Shown piece after piece: positions 43,301 through 53,268 of a stretch of DNA of 64,000 bases; the stretch's first letter is position 1, and each line of letters opens with the position of its first letter. The notes under the pieces are model-generated. The model was not told the DNA's origin. It did no database searches and saw only the letters and a program-made list of their open reading frames with translations. The DNA is taken from NCBI GenBank assembly GCA_009692185.1, contig SHZT01000003.1, forward strand, positions 1-64,000. Reading direction: 5' to 3'. Origin of the DNA: Gemmatimonadota bacterium. GTDB taxonomy: Bacteria; Gemmatimonadota; Gemmatimonadetes; Gemmatimonadales; GWC2-71-9. The position numbers were made by a program, and so were the translations under genes.

Positions 43301-43742
43301 CCGCATCACGGTCAATGCGCCGATTGACCTTACCTTCGCTATCGCCGCCGATGTGGAGCGGTGGCCAGAGTTCCTGCCGCATTACCGGTGGGTCCGGGTC
43401 CTGGAGCGGAGCGCCGAAGACTGCGTGGTTGAAATGGCGGCGTGGCGGCCGTTTGGCCCGCTTCGTTATCCTACGTGGTGGGTTTCCCGCATGCGAGTGG
43501 AACCCAAGCGTTACGCAGTGCAGTATCAACATGTCAAAGGAGTTACGCGGGGCATGGCCGTCGAGTGGCGCCTGACCGCGAGCAACGGGCGGGTTGACGT
43601 CACGATCGTGCACGAGTGGAGCGGCCCCGCGTGGCCGCTCATCGCTCGCCCGGCAGCGGAGTGGGTGATTGGTCCGGTGTTCATACATGGAATCGCGTCG
43701 CGGACTCTCGCGGGTGTGAAGCGGCGCGCGGAGGCTCAATGA
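43287..43742 (+). CDS. SRPBCC / polyketide-cyclase-like protein
   Basis: 151 residues with the START-like fold layout: 'ITVNAPIDLTFAIAADVERWPEFLPHYRWVRVLERS' (first strand and helix pair), central strands 'YAVQYQHVKGVTRGMAVEWRLTAS', 'VDVTIVHEWSGPAWPL', and a long C-terminal helix ending TLAGVKRRAEAQ. SRPBCC proteins have a deep hydrophobic pocket and serve as aromatase/cyclases in polyketide pathways or as lipid carriers. Between a methyltransferase and a ketosynthase, a cyclase role is attractive but unproven. The stop overlaps the ketosynthase ATG. Confidence 0.75.
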   Translation: MRTVDRITVNAPIDLTFAIAADVERWPEFLPHYRWVRVLERSAEDCVVEMAAWRPFGPLRYPTWWVSRMRVEPKRYAVQYQHVKGVTRGMAVEWRLTASNGRVDVTIVHEWSGPAWPLIARPAAEWVIGPVFIHGIASRTLAGVKRRAEAQ

Positions 43743-44974
43743 GATCGGTAGTTATCACGGGCGTAGGATGCGTCACACCGGCCGGCACAGGCGCGGACGG
43801 ACTGTGGCAGGGCTTGAAGGCCCAGCGCTCGAACGTGCGGACTATTACGCGGTTCGACCCCGAACCGTTCAGGACCCGCATAGCTGCCGAGATTCCCGAC
43901 TTCCGGCCCCAGGACCACATGACCACCAAGGCCGCCAAGCGCTTCGACCGCTTCTCCCAGGTGGGCGTCGTGTCGGCGCGGCTGGCCATGGAAGATTCCG
44001 GCATCCGGCCCGAGGCCGAGAACCGCGACCGGATCGGCGTGATGATGGGATCCGCGCTGGGCGGCATCGCGCACGCGGAAAAGCAGTTCCCCGTATTCCT
44101 TTCTGAAGGCATCCGGAGCGTAGACCCGTCGCTCGCCATTGGCGTGTTCGGCGGCGCGGTCTCCTGCAACATCGCGATTGAATTCGGCGTCACCGGGCCC
44201 AACTCGACCAACTCCATGTCCTGCGCTTCCGGCACGATCGCCGTGGGCGAAGCCATGCGGGCGATCCGGGCAGGCCTGGCCGACGTGATGCTGGCCGGCG
44301 GCTCGGAAGCGCCGCTCGCCCCGCTGTGTTTCGGCGCTTTTTCCATCATTCGCGCCATGTCCACCCGGAACGACGACCCGTCGGCCGCGTGCCGGCCGTT
44401 CGACGAAGACCGCGACGGGTTCGTGATGGGCGAAGGCGGCGCGGTGCTGGTCCTGGAAGAGAAGAGCCGGGCGATCGCGCGGGGAGCCAGGATCTACGCC
44501 GAGCTGGCGGGCTACGGGCTCACCAACGACGCGCATCACATGACGGCGCCCAAGCCCAGCGGCCGCGAAGCCGCCCGCGCCATGCAGATGGCGCTGGACG
44601 ACGCGCACGCCTCGGCGAGCGACGTCGGCTACGTGAACGCGCACGGGTCTTCGACGCCGCTCAACGACCCCACCGAGACGCTGGCGATCAAGACAGTGTT
44701 CGGCGACCACGCATATAAGATGAAGGTGAGCGGAACCAAGGCGTATTACGGCCACTCGCTGGGCGCCGTCGGCGCGATCGAGGCGGCCGTCTGTTCGCTG
44801 GCGCTGGATCGCCGCTGGCTGCCGCCCACCGTGAATCACCACCAGCCGGACCCGGCCTGCGACCTGGATTACATCGCCAACGAGGGCCTGGCCGCCACGC
44901 CGGAGATGATCATGTCGAACTCGTTCGGATTCGGCGGTATCAACGCATCCATCGTCATGCGGCGCGCGTCGTGA
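43739..44974 (+). CDS. FabF-like beta-ketoacyl-ACP synthase (KAS II)
   Basis: 411 residues from the ATG overlapping the SRPBCC stop. The catalytic triad is intact: Cys162 in 'SMSCASGTIAVGEAM', His302 in 'VNAHGSSTPLNDPTE' and His339 in 'GTKAYYGHSLGAVGAIEA' with Lys334. The nucleophile motif SCASG differs from the common ACATG, and NAHGSS replaces NAHGTS. The enzyme condenses malonyl-ACP with an acyl primer. No acyl carrier protein, malonyltransferase or ketoreductase lies beside it, so it is not part of a normal fab cluster; with the preceding genes it suggests a specialised lipid or polyketide pathway. A housekeeping FabF role cannot be excluded. Confidence 0.85.
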   Translation: MRSVVITGVGCVTPAGTGADGLWQGLKAQRSNVRTITRFDPEPFRTRIAAEIPDFRPQDHMTTKAAKRFDRFSQVGVVSARLAMEDSGIRPEAENRDRIGVMMGSALGGIAHAEKQFPVFLSEGIRSVDPSLAIGVFGGAVSCNIAIEFGVTGPNSTNSMSCASGTIAVGEAMRAIRAGLADVMLAGGSEAPLAPLCFGAFSIIRAMSTRNDDPSAACRPFDEDRDGFVMGEGGAVLVLEEKSRAIARGARIYAELAGYGLTNDAHHMTAPKPSGREAARAMQMALDDAHASASDVGYVNAHGSSTPLNDPTETLAIKTVFGDHAYKMKVSGTKAYYGHSLGAVGAIEAAVCSLALDRRWLPPTVNHHQPDPACDLDYIANEGLAATPEMIMSNSFGFGGINASIVMRRAS

Positions 44975-45675
44975 GGAACCTGGTCCGGCCGCTGACGGCC
45001 GAATTCATCGGGACATTCGCGCTGGTGTTCATTGGCGCCGGCGCCGTGGTGGTAGACGCCTCGAAGGGCGGCGCACTCGGCCTGCCGGGCATCGCGCTGG
45101 CCCACGCGGCCGTCCTGTCCGTCATGGTCACCGCTTTCATGAACATTTCCGGCGCGCATTTCAATCCCGCGGTCACGTTCGCCGCCTGGATGGCCAGCAA
45201 GATCGAGTTGTCCCGCGCGGTGTGGTACATCGCGATGCAGCTCGCCGCGGGCGTGCTGGCGGCGTTCGCGGTGAAGTGGCTGGCCCCCGCCATGGCCGGC
45301 GAAGTGACCAGCTACGGCGTGCCGCGCATCGCCGGCGACATCACGATGTCCAAGGCGATCCTGATCGAGGCGGTGCTCACGCTGTTCCTGGTGAGCGCGG
45401 TGTTCGGCACGGCGATTTCGAGCGAGGCCCCGAAGGTCGGCGGGTTCGGCATCGGGATGACGCTGCTGGCGGACATCATGATGGGTGGGCCGCTGACCGG
45501 CGCCGCGATGAACCCGGCGCGGGCGTTCGGCCCCGCGCTCGTGGGCAACGACTGGCACGGGCACGCCGCCTACTGGATCGGGCCGATGCTCGGTGCGGCG
45601 GTGGCCGCGATTCTCTGGGCGAAGATTCTCCTGCCGGCTACTGCTGCCCCACCAGCTCAGGGGCCGCGTAAGTAA
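44971..45675 (+). CDS. Aquaporin / MIP-family channel
   Basis: 234 residues from a GTG overlapping the ketosynthase stop. Six membrane helices plus the two half-helices with NPA boxes: 'GAHFNPAVTFAAW' (NPA 65-67) and 'GAAMNPARAFGPAL' (NPA 181-183), the second with the full NPARxFGP signature of the aquaporin branch. It passes water or small neutral solutes across the inner membrane. The last 38 bases overlap the 3' end of hemB on the opposite strand. Why a channel is coupled to the ketosynthase operon is unclear. Confidence 0.9.
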   Translation: MRNLVRPLTAEFIGTFALVFIGAGAVVVDASKGGALGLPGIALAHAAVLSVMVTAFMNISGAHFNPAVTFAAWMASKIELSRAVWYIAMQLAAGVLAAFAVKWLAPAMAGEVTSYGVPRIAGDITMSKAILIEAVLTLFLVSAVFGTAISSEAPKVGGFGIGMTLLADIMMGGPLTGAAMNPARAFGPALVGNDWHGHAAYWIGPMLGAAVAAILWAKILLPATAAPPAQGPRK

Positions 45676-46606
45676 TGATGATATCCGCCCCGGCGCGACT
45701 CAGCGCCGTGGCGGCTTCCCACATGGCGCGTGATCCGTCCAGCGCGCCTTTCTCCGCCGCAAACTTGATCATCGAGTACTCCCCGCTCACCTGGTAGGCC
45801 ACGATCGGCCCACCGAACTGGTCCTTTGCCCGCGAAATGATGTCGAGGCACGGCATGCCGGGCTTGACCATGATCAGGTCGGCGCCTTCGTCGAGATCCA
45901 TCGCGATTTCCTTCATCGCCTCGTCGCCGTTTCGCGGGTCCATTTGATACGCGCGCCGATCGCCGAATTGCGGCGCACTGCCGGCCGCTTCCCGGAACGG
46001 GCCGTAAAACGCGGACGCGTATTTCGCGGCGTACGACAGAATGACCGTGTCACCCAGGCCTTCGTCGTCCAGCCCATGGCGGATAGCGGCGACGCGGCCA
46101 TCCATCATGTCGCTCGGCGCCACGATATCCGCCCCGGCCTCGGCATGTGACACCGCCGTCTTCGCGAGCAGCTCGAGCGTGGCGTCGTTGTCCACCGTGT
46201 CGCCGTTGAGCACCCCGCAGTGCCCGTGCCCGGTGTACTCGCAGAGACACACGTCGGTGACGACGACGACGTCCGGCGCCGCGCGTTTCATTTCCCGCAC
46301 CGCCGCCTGGACCACGCCCTGGTTGTCCCACGCCGCGGAGCCACGGTCGTCCTTGGTATCCGGGAGCCCGAACAGCAGCACGCCACCGAACCCCAGGTCT
46401 GCCGCGCGCCGCGCGAGGTCCCCCGCCGCCTTCACCGGATGCTGCGACACGCCGGGCATGAGCGGAATGGGCGTCGCCTCGCCGCCGGGCTTGATGAACA
46501 GCGGCCAGATGAACTGGGACGGATGAAGGTGCGTCTCCGCGACCAGACGGCGGAGACCCGTGGTGCGGCGAAGCCGCCGCATGCGTATCGTCGGAAAGCT
46601 GCTCAT
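45638..46606 (-). CDS. hemB: Porphobilinogen synthase (ALA dehydratase)
   Basis: 322 residues from the ATG overlapping the hemC stop; the longer frame upstream is antisense shadow. Zinc ligands lie in 'VTDVCLCEYTGHGHCG' (three Cys, zinc-dependent type). The two active-site Lys are in 'LSYAAKYASAFYGPFREAA' and 'LIMVKPGMPCLDII'. It condenses two 5-aminolevulinate molecules into porphobilinogen in the cytoplasm. The hemC-hemB pair makes consecutive steps of heme synthesis, which also feeds the ctaA product elsewhere in the window. Confidence 0.94.
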   Translation of the reverse strand: MSSFPTIRMRRLRRTTGLRRLVAETHLHPSQFIWPLFIKPGGEATPIPLMPGVSQHPVKAAGDLARRAADLGFGGVLLFGLPDTKDDRGSAAWDNQGVVQAAVREMKRAAPDVVVVTDVCLCEYTGHGHCGVLNGDTVDNDATLELLAKTAVSHAEAGADIVAPSDMMDGRVAAIRHGLDDEGLGDTVILSYAAKYASAFYGPFREAAGSAPQFGDRRAYQMDPRNGDEAMKEIAMDLDEGADLIMVKPGMPCLDIISRAKDQFGGPIVAYQVSGEYSMIKFAAEKGALDGSRAMWEAATALSRAGADIIITYAAPELVGQQ

Positions 46607-47550
46607 CGCTGCACGACCTCGTTGCCAAAAGATGCCCCGCCGCGGATCAGTTCCGCGGCGCCCTGCCCCAGCAGAACCCGCGCCACGGCAATTCCGCCGG
46701 CTACCGGGTCCCGCGGGTCCACCGCTCCTTGTGTCGTCAGCGAGCGCGAGCCGTCCACCGCCAGCACCTTGAGATACAGGGTCGAGCGACCGTTCACCGA
46801 AACGCACAGGGCGCCGAGCGGCACTCGGCACCCGCCTTCCAGCTCAGCCATGGCCGCGCGCTCGGCGGTCACGGCCATGCGGACCGCTGAATCGTCCAGC
46901 GGCGCGATCCGAAAGTTAGTCGCCGTGTCGTCGCTTCGGGTCTCGATCGCGAGCGCGCCCTGCCCCGGCGCCGGCACGAATTCCATTGCCTCCAGCGGGA
47001 GCGCACCGGTATCGAGACCGAGACGCCTCAAGCCGGCGAGCGCGAGCACCGCGGCGTCCAGCTCACCGTTCCGCACCCGGTTGACCCGGGTCGGAACGTT
47101 GCCCCGAAGCGCGACCACTTCGACGTCCGGACGGTGGGCGCGGATCAATGCGGCGCGCCGCACGCTGGAGGTTCCTACCCGCGCACCGCTCGGGAGCCCG
47201 CCGAGCCCGCCCGTCCCACCGACGCGGGTGATGATCGCGTCCCGCGGGTCTTCCCGCTCGGGGTACGCGGACAGCACCAGACCCGTGGGCAGTGCGGCGC
47301 CGACGTCCTTGAGGGAATGCACGGCCGCGTCAATCCGCCCGGCGAGCAGGGCGTCTTCCAGTTCCTTGGTGAACAGGCCCTTTCCCTCGAGGTACTGTGC
47401 GGGCCGAGGCGAGCCTTCGTCCCCGGAGGTGCGGACGATGACGAGCTCCACGTCCACGCCACGCTCGCCCAGTCGGGCGCGCATGCGCTCCGCCTGCCAG
47501 AGCGCGAGGGCGCTGCCACGGGTGCCGATTCGCAAGGGGGGAAGGCTCAC
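46603..47550 (-). CDS. hemC: Hydroxymethylbilane synthase (porphobilinogen deaminase)
   Basis: 315 residues. 'RIGTRGSALALWQAERM' at 7-23, 'DAAVHSLKDVGAALPTGL' with the catalytic Asp region, 'ARVGTSSVRRAALIRAHRPDVEV', 'FVPAPGQGALAIETR' and the cofactor-binding Cys in 'AELEGGCRVPLGALC' are all present. It links four porphobilinogen units through its covalently bound dipyrromethane. Length is normal. It overlaps hemB by 4 bases and is divergent from the TPR gene 63 bases away. Confidence 0.94.
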   Translation of the reverse strand: MSLPPLRIGTRGSALALWQAERMRARLGERGVDVELVIVRTSGDEGSPRPAQYLEGKGLFTKELEDALLAGRIDAAVHSLKDVGAALPTGLVLSAYPEREDPRDAIITRVGGTGGLGGLPSGARVGTSSVRRAALIRAHRPDVEVVALRGNVPTRVNRVRNGELDAAVLALAGLRRLGLDTGALPLEAMEFVPAPGQGALAIETRSDDTATNFRIAPLDDSAVRMAVTAERAAMAELEGGCRVPLGALCVSVNGRSTLYLKVLAVDGSRSLTTQGAVDPRDPVAGGIAVARVLLGQGAAELIRGGASFGNEVVQR

Positions 47551-47613
47551 CAGCGGAACGCTAATCCCGCGAAACGGATTGCGACAAGGCTCGCGGGAGA
47601 GAGATTACTGCTT

Positions 47614-48162
47614 ATGCCAGCGGAGTCCATGTGGACCAGGGTCCGGCGCTCACTCTCCCGGGTGGCGGCGAAGCGCGCGGCTCGGCTCGAGGCGCGCAGG
47701 CCGAAGGCGGCAGGCCGGTGGCTCGCGCTCGCCTGCCGGCTGGCGCCGCGCTTCGACTTCGTACACCGGGATCTCTGTGCCCATCACCGACGCATGAACG
47801 ACCGGCTCGCGGCCCTCAACGCCGCGCTCACCGCCGCCCGGCGGTTCGAGCGCTCGGCCGATGCGTGGGTCCTCCTGGGCCAGGCGTACCTGGGCGCATT
47901 CAAACCGCGCGACGCGCTGGCGGCCTTCGAGGCCGCGCTGGGCGTGGAAGAGCGTGTGGATGCGGCGATGGCTGCGGGAGAGTTGTATCTCCGCGAAGCG
48001 GACCCGGCGAACGCGGGCGCCCGGTTCGCGCGCGCCTACGCCGCGGGGGGCGGACCCAAGGCGCTCCGGGCGAACGCCGAGGCACTCAGCGCGGCCGGAG
48101 ATACGGCCGCGGCGGCCGAGGCACGCGCACTATGGGAAAAGGAAACGGGAAAGACCTGGTAG
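47614..48162 (+). CDS. Small TPR-like protein of unknown function
   Basis: 182 residues from the ATG at 47614. The first 45 residues are very basic (RRSLSRVAAKRAARLEARRPKAAGRW). The rest is Ala-rich helical pairs in TPR-like register (ADAWVLLGQAYLGAFKPRDALAAFEAALGVEER, AAGELYLREADPANAGARFARAYAAGG, ALRANAEALSAAGDTAAAAEARALW). No signal peptide. TPR proteins mediate protein contacts; no partner is suggested by position, between hemC and a receiver-domain gene on the other strand. Confidence 0.65.
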   Translation: MPAESMWTRVRRSLSRVAAKRAARLEARRPKAAGRWLALACRLAPRFDFVHRDLCAHHRRMNDRLAALNAALTAARRFERSADAWVLLGQAYLGAFKPRDALAAFEAALGVEERVDAAMAAGELYLREADPANAGARFARAYAAGGGPKALRANAEALSAAGDTAAAAEARALWEKETGKTW

Positions 48163-48165
48163 GTA

Positions 48166-48531
48166 CTACTTGGCTGCGTCGATCAGCGTCCCCAACTCGG
48201 CAAGTTCGAACGGCTTCACCAGGAACCCGCTGTGAATGATCCCCATGACCTGGAGCAGCGGCTGCATGTGGGCATACGCGGTGGTCACCACCACGGGGAG
48301 GCCGGGCTTTTTCGCCCGCAGCTGGTGCAGCAGATCCACGCCGTCGGTATCGGGCAGGCGCATGTCGAGCACCAGCACATCGGGCTGGAAGGCCGCCAGC
48401 TGGACGACCGCCTGCTGGCCGGATCCCGCGAACGCCATGGCCAGCCGGTTCGCGAAATAGCGCCGGTAGGCGGACACGAGCGCTTCTTCGTCTTCGACAA
48501 ACAAGACGCGTGGCTGGGCGGGGGCGGTCAT
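48166..48531 (-). CDS. Stand-alone response-regulator receiver
   Basis: 121 residues forming one receiver domain: acidic residues in 'VLFVEDEEALVSAYRRYF', phospho-acceptor Asp in 'DVLVLDMRLPDTDGVDLL', Thr in 'VVVTTAYAH' and Lys in 'GFLVKPFELAELG'. No output domain follows. It overlaps the STAS gene upstream by 4 bases and ends the cspA-STAS-receiver series, so it may act by protein contact in a partner-switching or phosphorelay scheme. The cognate kinase is not in the window next to it. Confidence 0.88.
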   Translation of the reverse strand: MTAPAQPRVLFVEDEEALVSAYRRYFANRLAMAFAGSGQQAVVQLAAFQPDVLVLDMRLPDTDGVDLLHQLRAKKPGLPVVVTTAYAHMQPLLQVMGIIHSGFLVKPFELAELGTLIDAAK

Positions 48532-48815
48532 CGGGCTCCGCGATCCTCAATGGCGAACAGGTCGTCGAGCTTGGTCAGCACCAGCAGCATCCGGATTTCT
48601 TCGTTGAGGCCGCGCAGGCGAACGACCTGCTTCCGGGTGGCGGCATGCTGGCGCACGAGGATCAGGACGCCGAGCCCCGCGCTGTCTACCAGGCGCGTGG
48701 CCGAGAAGTCCACTACGAGTGAGCCGGTGGTGTCGGGAAGGCTGTCCAGTAATTCCACGGCCGCGCGCCTGAAGTCGGCGCGGGTTTCGAGCCCGAGGTG
48801 TGCGGGCGCGGCCAA
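48528..48815 (-). CDS. STAS-domain anti-sigma-factor antagonist
   Basis: Using TTG 48815 gives 95 residues, but the STAS fold would normally start ~10 residues earlier; the frame is open back to GTT right after the cspA stop (giving VPSIDNTERVLAAPAHLG), with no ATG, GTG or TTG there. The core is typical: 'ETRADFRRAAVELLDSLPDTTGSLVVDFSATRLVDSAGLGVLILVRQHAATRKQVVRLRGLN', with the phosphorylatable Ser in 'DSAGLG'. Such proteins bind an anti-sigma kinase when unphosphorylated. It lies between cspA and a receiver gene and may help integrate stress signals. Confidence 0.8.
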   Translation of the reverse strand: MAAPAHLGLETRADFRRAAVELLDSLPDTTGSLVVDFSATRLVDSAGLGVLILVRQHAATRKQVVRLRGLNEEIRMLLVLTKLDDLFAIEDRGAR

Positions 48816-48845
48816 GACCCGCTCGGTGTTGTCGATGGAGGGAAC

Positions 48846-49052
48846 TTACGCCTTGGTGACGTTCGCCGCCTGCAAACCCTTGGGACCCTCGCGGACTTCA
48901 AACTCGACGTTGTCATTTTCCTTCAGGGACCGGAACCCATCCGCCTGGATGGACGAGTAGTGGACGAACACATCGGGCCCGCCGTCGCGCTCGATGAAAC
49001 CGAAACCCTTTGCGTCATTGAACCACTTGACCCTGCCGGTGATGCGGGACAT
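48846..49052 (-). CDS. cspA: Cold-shock domain protein
   Basis: 68 residues, a single cold-shock beta-barrel. The RNA-binding motifs RNP1 'KGFGFIERD' and RNP2 'DVFVHYSSI' are intact, as is the starting '[14 protein letters not shown]'. The product binds single-stranded RNA and prevents secondary structure. An AAGGAG ribosome site lies 11 bases upstream and a good sigma-70-type promoter at 49117-49145 gives a leader of ~58 bases. The STAS gene follows immediately after its stop. Confidence 0.94.
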   Translation of the reverse strand: MSRITGRVKWFNDAKGFGFIERDGGPDVFVHYSSIQADGFRSLKENDNVEFEVREGPKGLQAANVTKA

Positions 49053-49116
49053 ACGTTACGCGCTCCTTGTACAAAAGACCGTGGTGGACACGCCGAAAGA
49101 CGCAAAAACCGCGGAG

Positions 49117-49145
49117 ACTATATCAGCCGTGCCGCACGTCGTCAA
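49117..49145 (-). promoter_or_regulatory. Sigma-70-type promoter of cspA
   Basis: The minus strand has TTGACG (49145-49140), a 17-base spacer and TATAGT (49122-49117), a five-of-six match at each box. The predicted start, near 49110, lies ~58 bases before the cspA ATG. The acs start lies 29 bases away in the other direction. Confidence 0.6.
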
Positions 49146-49173
49146 CACTCCAGGACACCACCAGCGAGCAGTC

Positions 49174-51135
<1,962 letters not shown>

Positions 51136-51159
51136 GCGGATGAGCGGATGAGCGGATGA
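51136..51159. repeat. Tandem GCGGATGA octamer
   Basis: Three perfect head-to-tail copies of GCGGATGA followed by a partial copy. A related short run (GCGGATGA then GCGGATA) occurs at 52671-52685. It lies in the antisense tail of the VKOR gene. Confidence 0.7.
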
Positions 51160-51603
51160 GCGGTCGGGAACCGCCTAACGGCGTAACCGCCCGCCCGCGT
51201 ACCAGCCCCACCACCACCGCCACAAAGATCCCCACGATGATCCCCGCTGACGCGAGGCACCACCGGCACCACGCGTGGAGAACGGCGCCTTCGACGTAGG
51301 TCAGATACCCGGTGAAGGCGACACCGATTCCGGAGAGCAGTGCCAGCAGCTGGGTCGGGCCGGGGCTGTTTAGCCAGCGCGGCTGGAGGCCGGCGAGGGA
51401 GACAACGAGCAGGCCCAGGTACCCCAAGACCCCGAAGAACGCCACCGGAATTCCGGCGATTTCCCCGTACCTGCTGAGCTGGACGGTTTCGCACGAGCCG
51501 GTTCCGCAGGCCATTTCGCCCACGATCCCGATCTTCCACAGCCAGAGATACAGCGAGAGCAGGAACCCGAGCAGCGACAGGGTCGCCGCCGCCATCCGGT
51601 GCT

Positions 51604-52257
51604 TCACTTTTTCTTGGCGGGTGTGGCCTTCTCGATGGCGGCCTTCATGTCATCGTACGTGAGCGCGCCACTGACCAGGTGCCCCCCGATGATGAACGTC
51701 GGCGTGGAATTGACGCCGCGGGCCGCGCCCTGCTTGGCGCTGGCCATGATGCCCCCGAGGTACCGGTGAGCCTTGAGGCAGGCATCGTACTTCGCCATGT
51801 CCACGCCGACTTTCTCGGCGTAGCCCCGGATCTTTTTCGCCGGGTTTCCCACGAACTCCCAGTCCCGCTGATTGAAGTACAGCTGGTCGTGCATCTGCCA
51901 GAACCCGCCCTGTTCGCCGACACAGGCCGCGGCCTCGTGGGCAGGAATCGTGTTCTGGTGCCCCTGGAGCGGGAAGTCCCGGAAGCGCCACCGCACCTTG
52001 CCGGCTTTCACCAGCCGCTCCATCACGTCGGGCATGGTGAGAATGGCGTAGCGGCCGCAGGCCGGGCACTGGAAGTCGGCGTATTCCTCGACTTCCACCG
52101 GCGCCGAGTCGCTGCCGGCCAGCCAGCCGGGCGTGGCGATTGTGTCGCCCGGGGCGATGGGCGTGGCGGCGCGCGTGTTGTTTTTCGTCGCCGACAACCA
52201 CATCGCGCCGATGCCGAGGACCGCGATGACTGCCAGCACCATGTAGAAACGCTTCAT
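51604..52257 (-). CDS. DsbA-family periplasmic thiol oxidoreductase
   Basis: 217 residues. N-terminal membrane anchor or signal (FYMVLAVIAVLGIGAMWLSA), thioredoxin-fold active site 'YADFQCPACGRYA' with Cys64 and Cys67, a helical insertion (AHEAAACVGEQGGFWQMHDQLYFNQ) and the cis-Pro segment 'GVNSTPTFIIGGHLVSGALTYDDM'. It would insert disulfides into exported proteins and be reoxidised by the VKOR partner encoded next. Extra Cys in the helical domain are common in this DsbA subgroup. Substrates could include the Cys-containing pilins and receptors in this window. Confidence 0.88.
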   Translation of the reverse strand: MKRFYMVLAVIAVLGIGAMWLSATKNNTRAATPIAPGDTIATPGWLAGSDSAPVEVEEYADFQCPACGRYAILTMPDVMERLVKAGKVRWRFRDFPLQGHQNTIPAHEAAACVGEQGGFWQMHDQLYFNQRDWEFVGNPAKKIRGYAEKVGVDMAKYDACLKAHRYLGGIMASAKQGAARGVNSTPTFIIGGHLVSGALTYDDMKAAIEKATPAKKK

Positions 52258-52404
52258 CTTCCGCCTTCCCTGTCGTCTGAGTAGTACCCGGACACGCTGA
52301 TCCCTCAGGAAAATACACCGCGGTCGCCCGCTTTGCGGAACGAGCCGGTCGGTTTACATTGCTACCCCAGCGCCCACGTCCCAACCCGCAAGGAGCGACC
52401 AGAG

Positions 52405-52665
52405 ATGGCCAAAAATAAGCCCGCAGCCAAAGCAGCGCCCTCGGTACTCGACCAAGCAAGAGACGAACTGTTCAGCCACATCCTGCGGTGCGGGGTTCTC
52501 GGAGCCGCTCCTGAGCATCAAAAGGAATGGCTCGACGACACCATGGACTACCTGGCCGAGCGCTATGACGCTTTGGCAGATGACGAGCTGTCCGGGCTTC
52601 GCCAGTTGGGCGAGCGGTACTGCCAGCCGGTCATTCAGAGGCAGGAGAGTTTGAGTTCGACGTGA
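52405..52665 (+). CDS. Conserved-looking small protein of unknown function
   Basis: 86 residues from the ATG at 52405, preceded by AAGGAG at a good distance; the in-frame ATG at 52333 lacks a ribosome site. A basic Ala/Lys start (AKNKPAAKAAPS) leads into an acidic helical domain (VLDQARDELFSHILRCGVLGAAPEHQKEWLDDTMDYLAERYDALADDELSGLRQLGERYCQPVI). Two Cys are present. No known domain or membrane segment is recognised. It stands alone between the dsbA start and a GCGGATGA-type repeat. Confidence 0.6.
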   Translation: MAKNKPAAKAAPSVLDQARDELFSHILRCGVLGAAPEHQKEWLDDTMDYLAERYDALADDELSGLRQLGERYCQPVIQRQESLSST

Positions 52666-52719
52666 CGTAGGCGGATGAGCGGATAGGCGGCATGAAGGAC
52701 TGTGCCGCCTTTCGTGTTT

Positions 52720-53268
52720 TCAGGGGCGGCGGCGCACCGGCGTGATGCGTCGGATACGAATACCCGCTGAGACCCTCACTCCCCCGCCCACGCCCAGCTC
52801 GACGAACCACCCGCGTTTTCCTGCCGGTGTTGACTCGATTCCCGCCACAATTGTGATGTATCCGTCGGCGCGGGCCTCGCGAGCCAGCAGGGCGAGTCCC
52901 GCGGAGGCATAGGGGCGAACACCCGCGGTAGTGTAGGGGCTCAAGCGGAAGACGGCGAGCGCTTCGGCGCGGAGGGCCGCGACGCCTTCAAGGCCGGCGG
53001 ATGCGCCGAAGAAGAAGCCGAGCCGGCCGGGGGGCCGGATCCCCAGCCCGATACCGCCGCCCAGGAACCGGGTGGCGGCGAATGTCGCCATGCCGTGGGC
53101 CTGCCATTCGCGAATCCGCTGCTGGGCGCTCGCCAGGTTGGGCCAGCCCAGGGCGAGTACGATGGCGAGGACGGCCTTACGCGAGCACCACCTCGTGGGT
53201 GAGCGCGATGTCCGGCGCGAGCGTGGCGATGGCGGAGCAGTACTTCTCCATGGAAAGCTGGACAGCAT
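52720..53268 (-). CDS. Small exported beta-rich (outer-membrane-like) protein, start unclear
   Basis: The mature part is clear: a signal peptide KAVLAIVLALGWPNLASAQ beginning near 53175, then glycine-rich strands (GGGIGLGIRPPGRLGFFFGASAGLEG, AGVRPYASAGLALLAREARADGYITIVAGIESTP, GWFVELGVGGGVRVSAGIRIRR) that look like a small outer-membrane barrel. The frame is open back to 53268, but those ~30 residues are antisense-like Arg/Ser text lying under osmC. No ATG, GTG or TTG sits at the signal peptide, so a non-standard start or a sequence error at the osmC junction is likely. Function unknown. Confidence 0.5.
   Translation of the reverse strand: MLSSFPWRSTAPPSPRSRRTSRSPTRWCSRKAVLAIVLALGWPNLASAQQRIREWQAHGMATFAATRFLGGGIGLGIRPPGRLGFFFGASAGLEGVAALRAEALAVFRLSPYTTAGVRPYASAGLALLAREARADGYITIVAGIESTPAGKRGWFVELGVGGGVRVSAGIRIRRITPVRRRP

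Noticed and set aside
51136-51159. Octamer repeats as a CRISPR or origin array
   Set aside because: Units are 8 bases with no spacers, only three copies, and no cas or dnaA-type genes are nearby.
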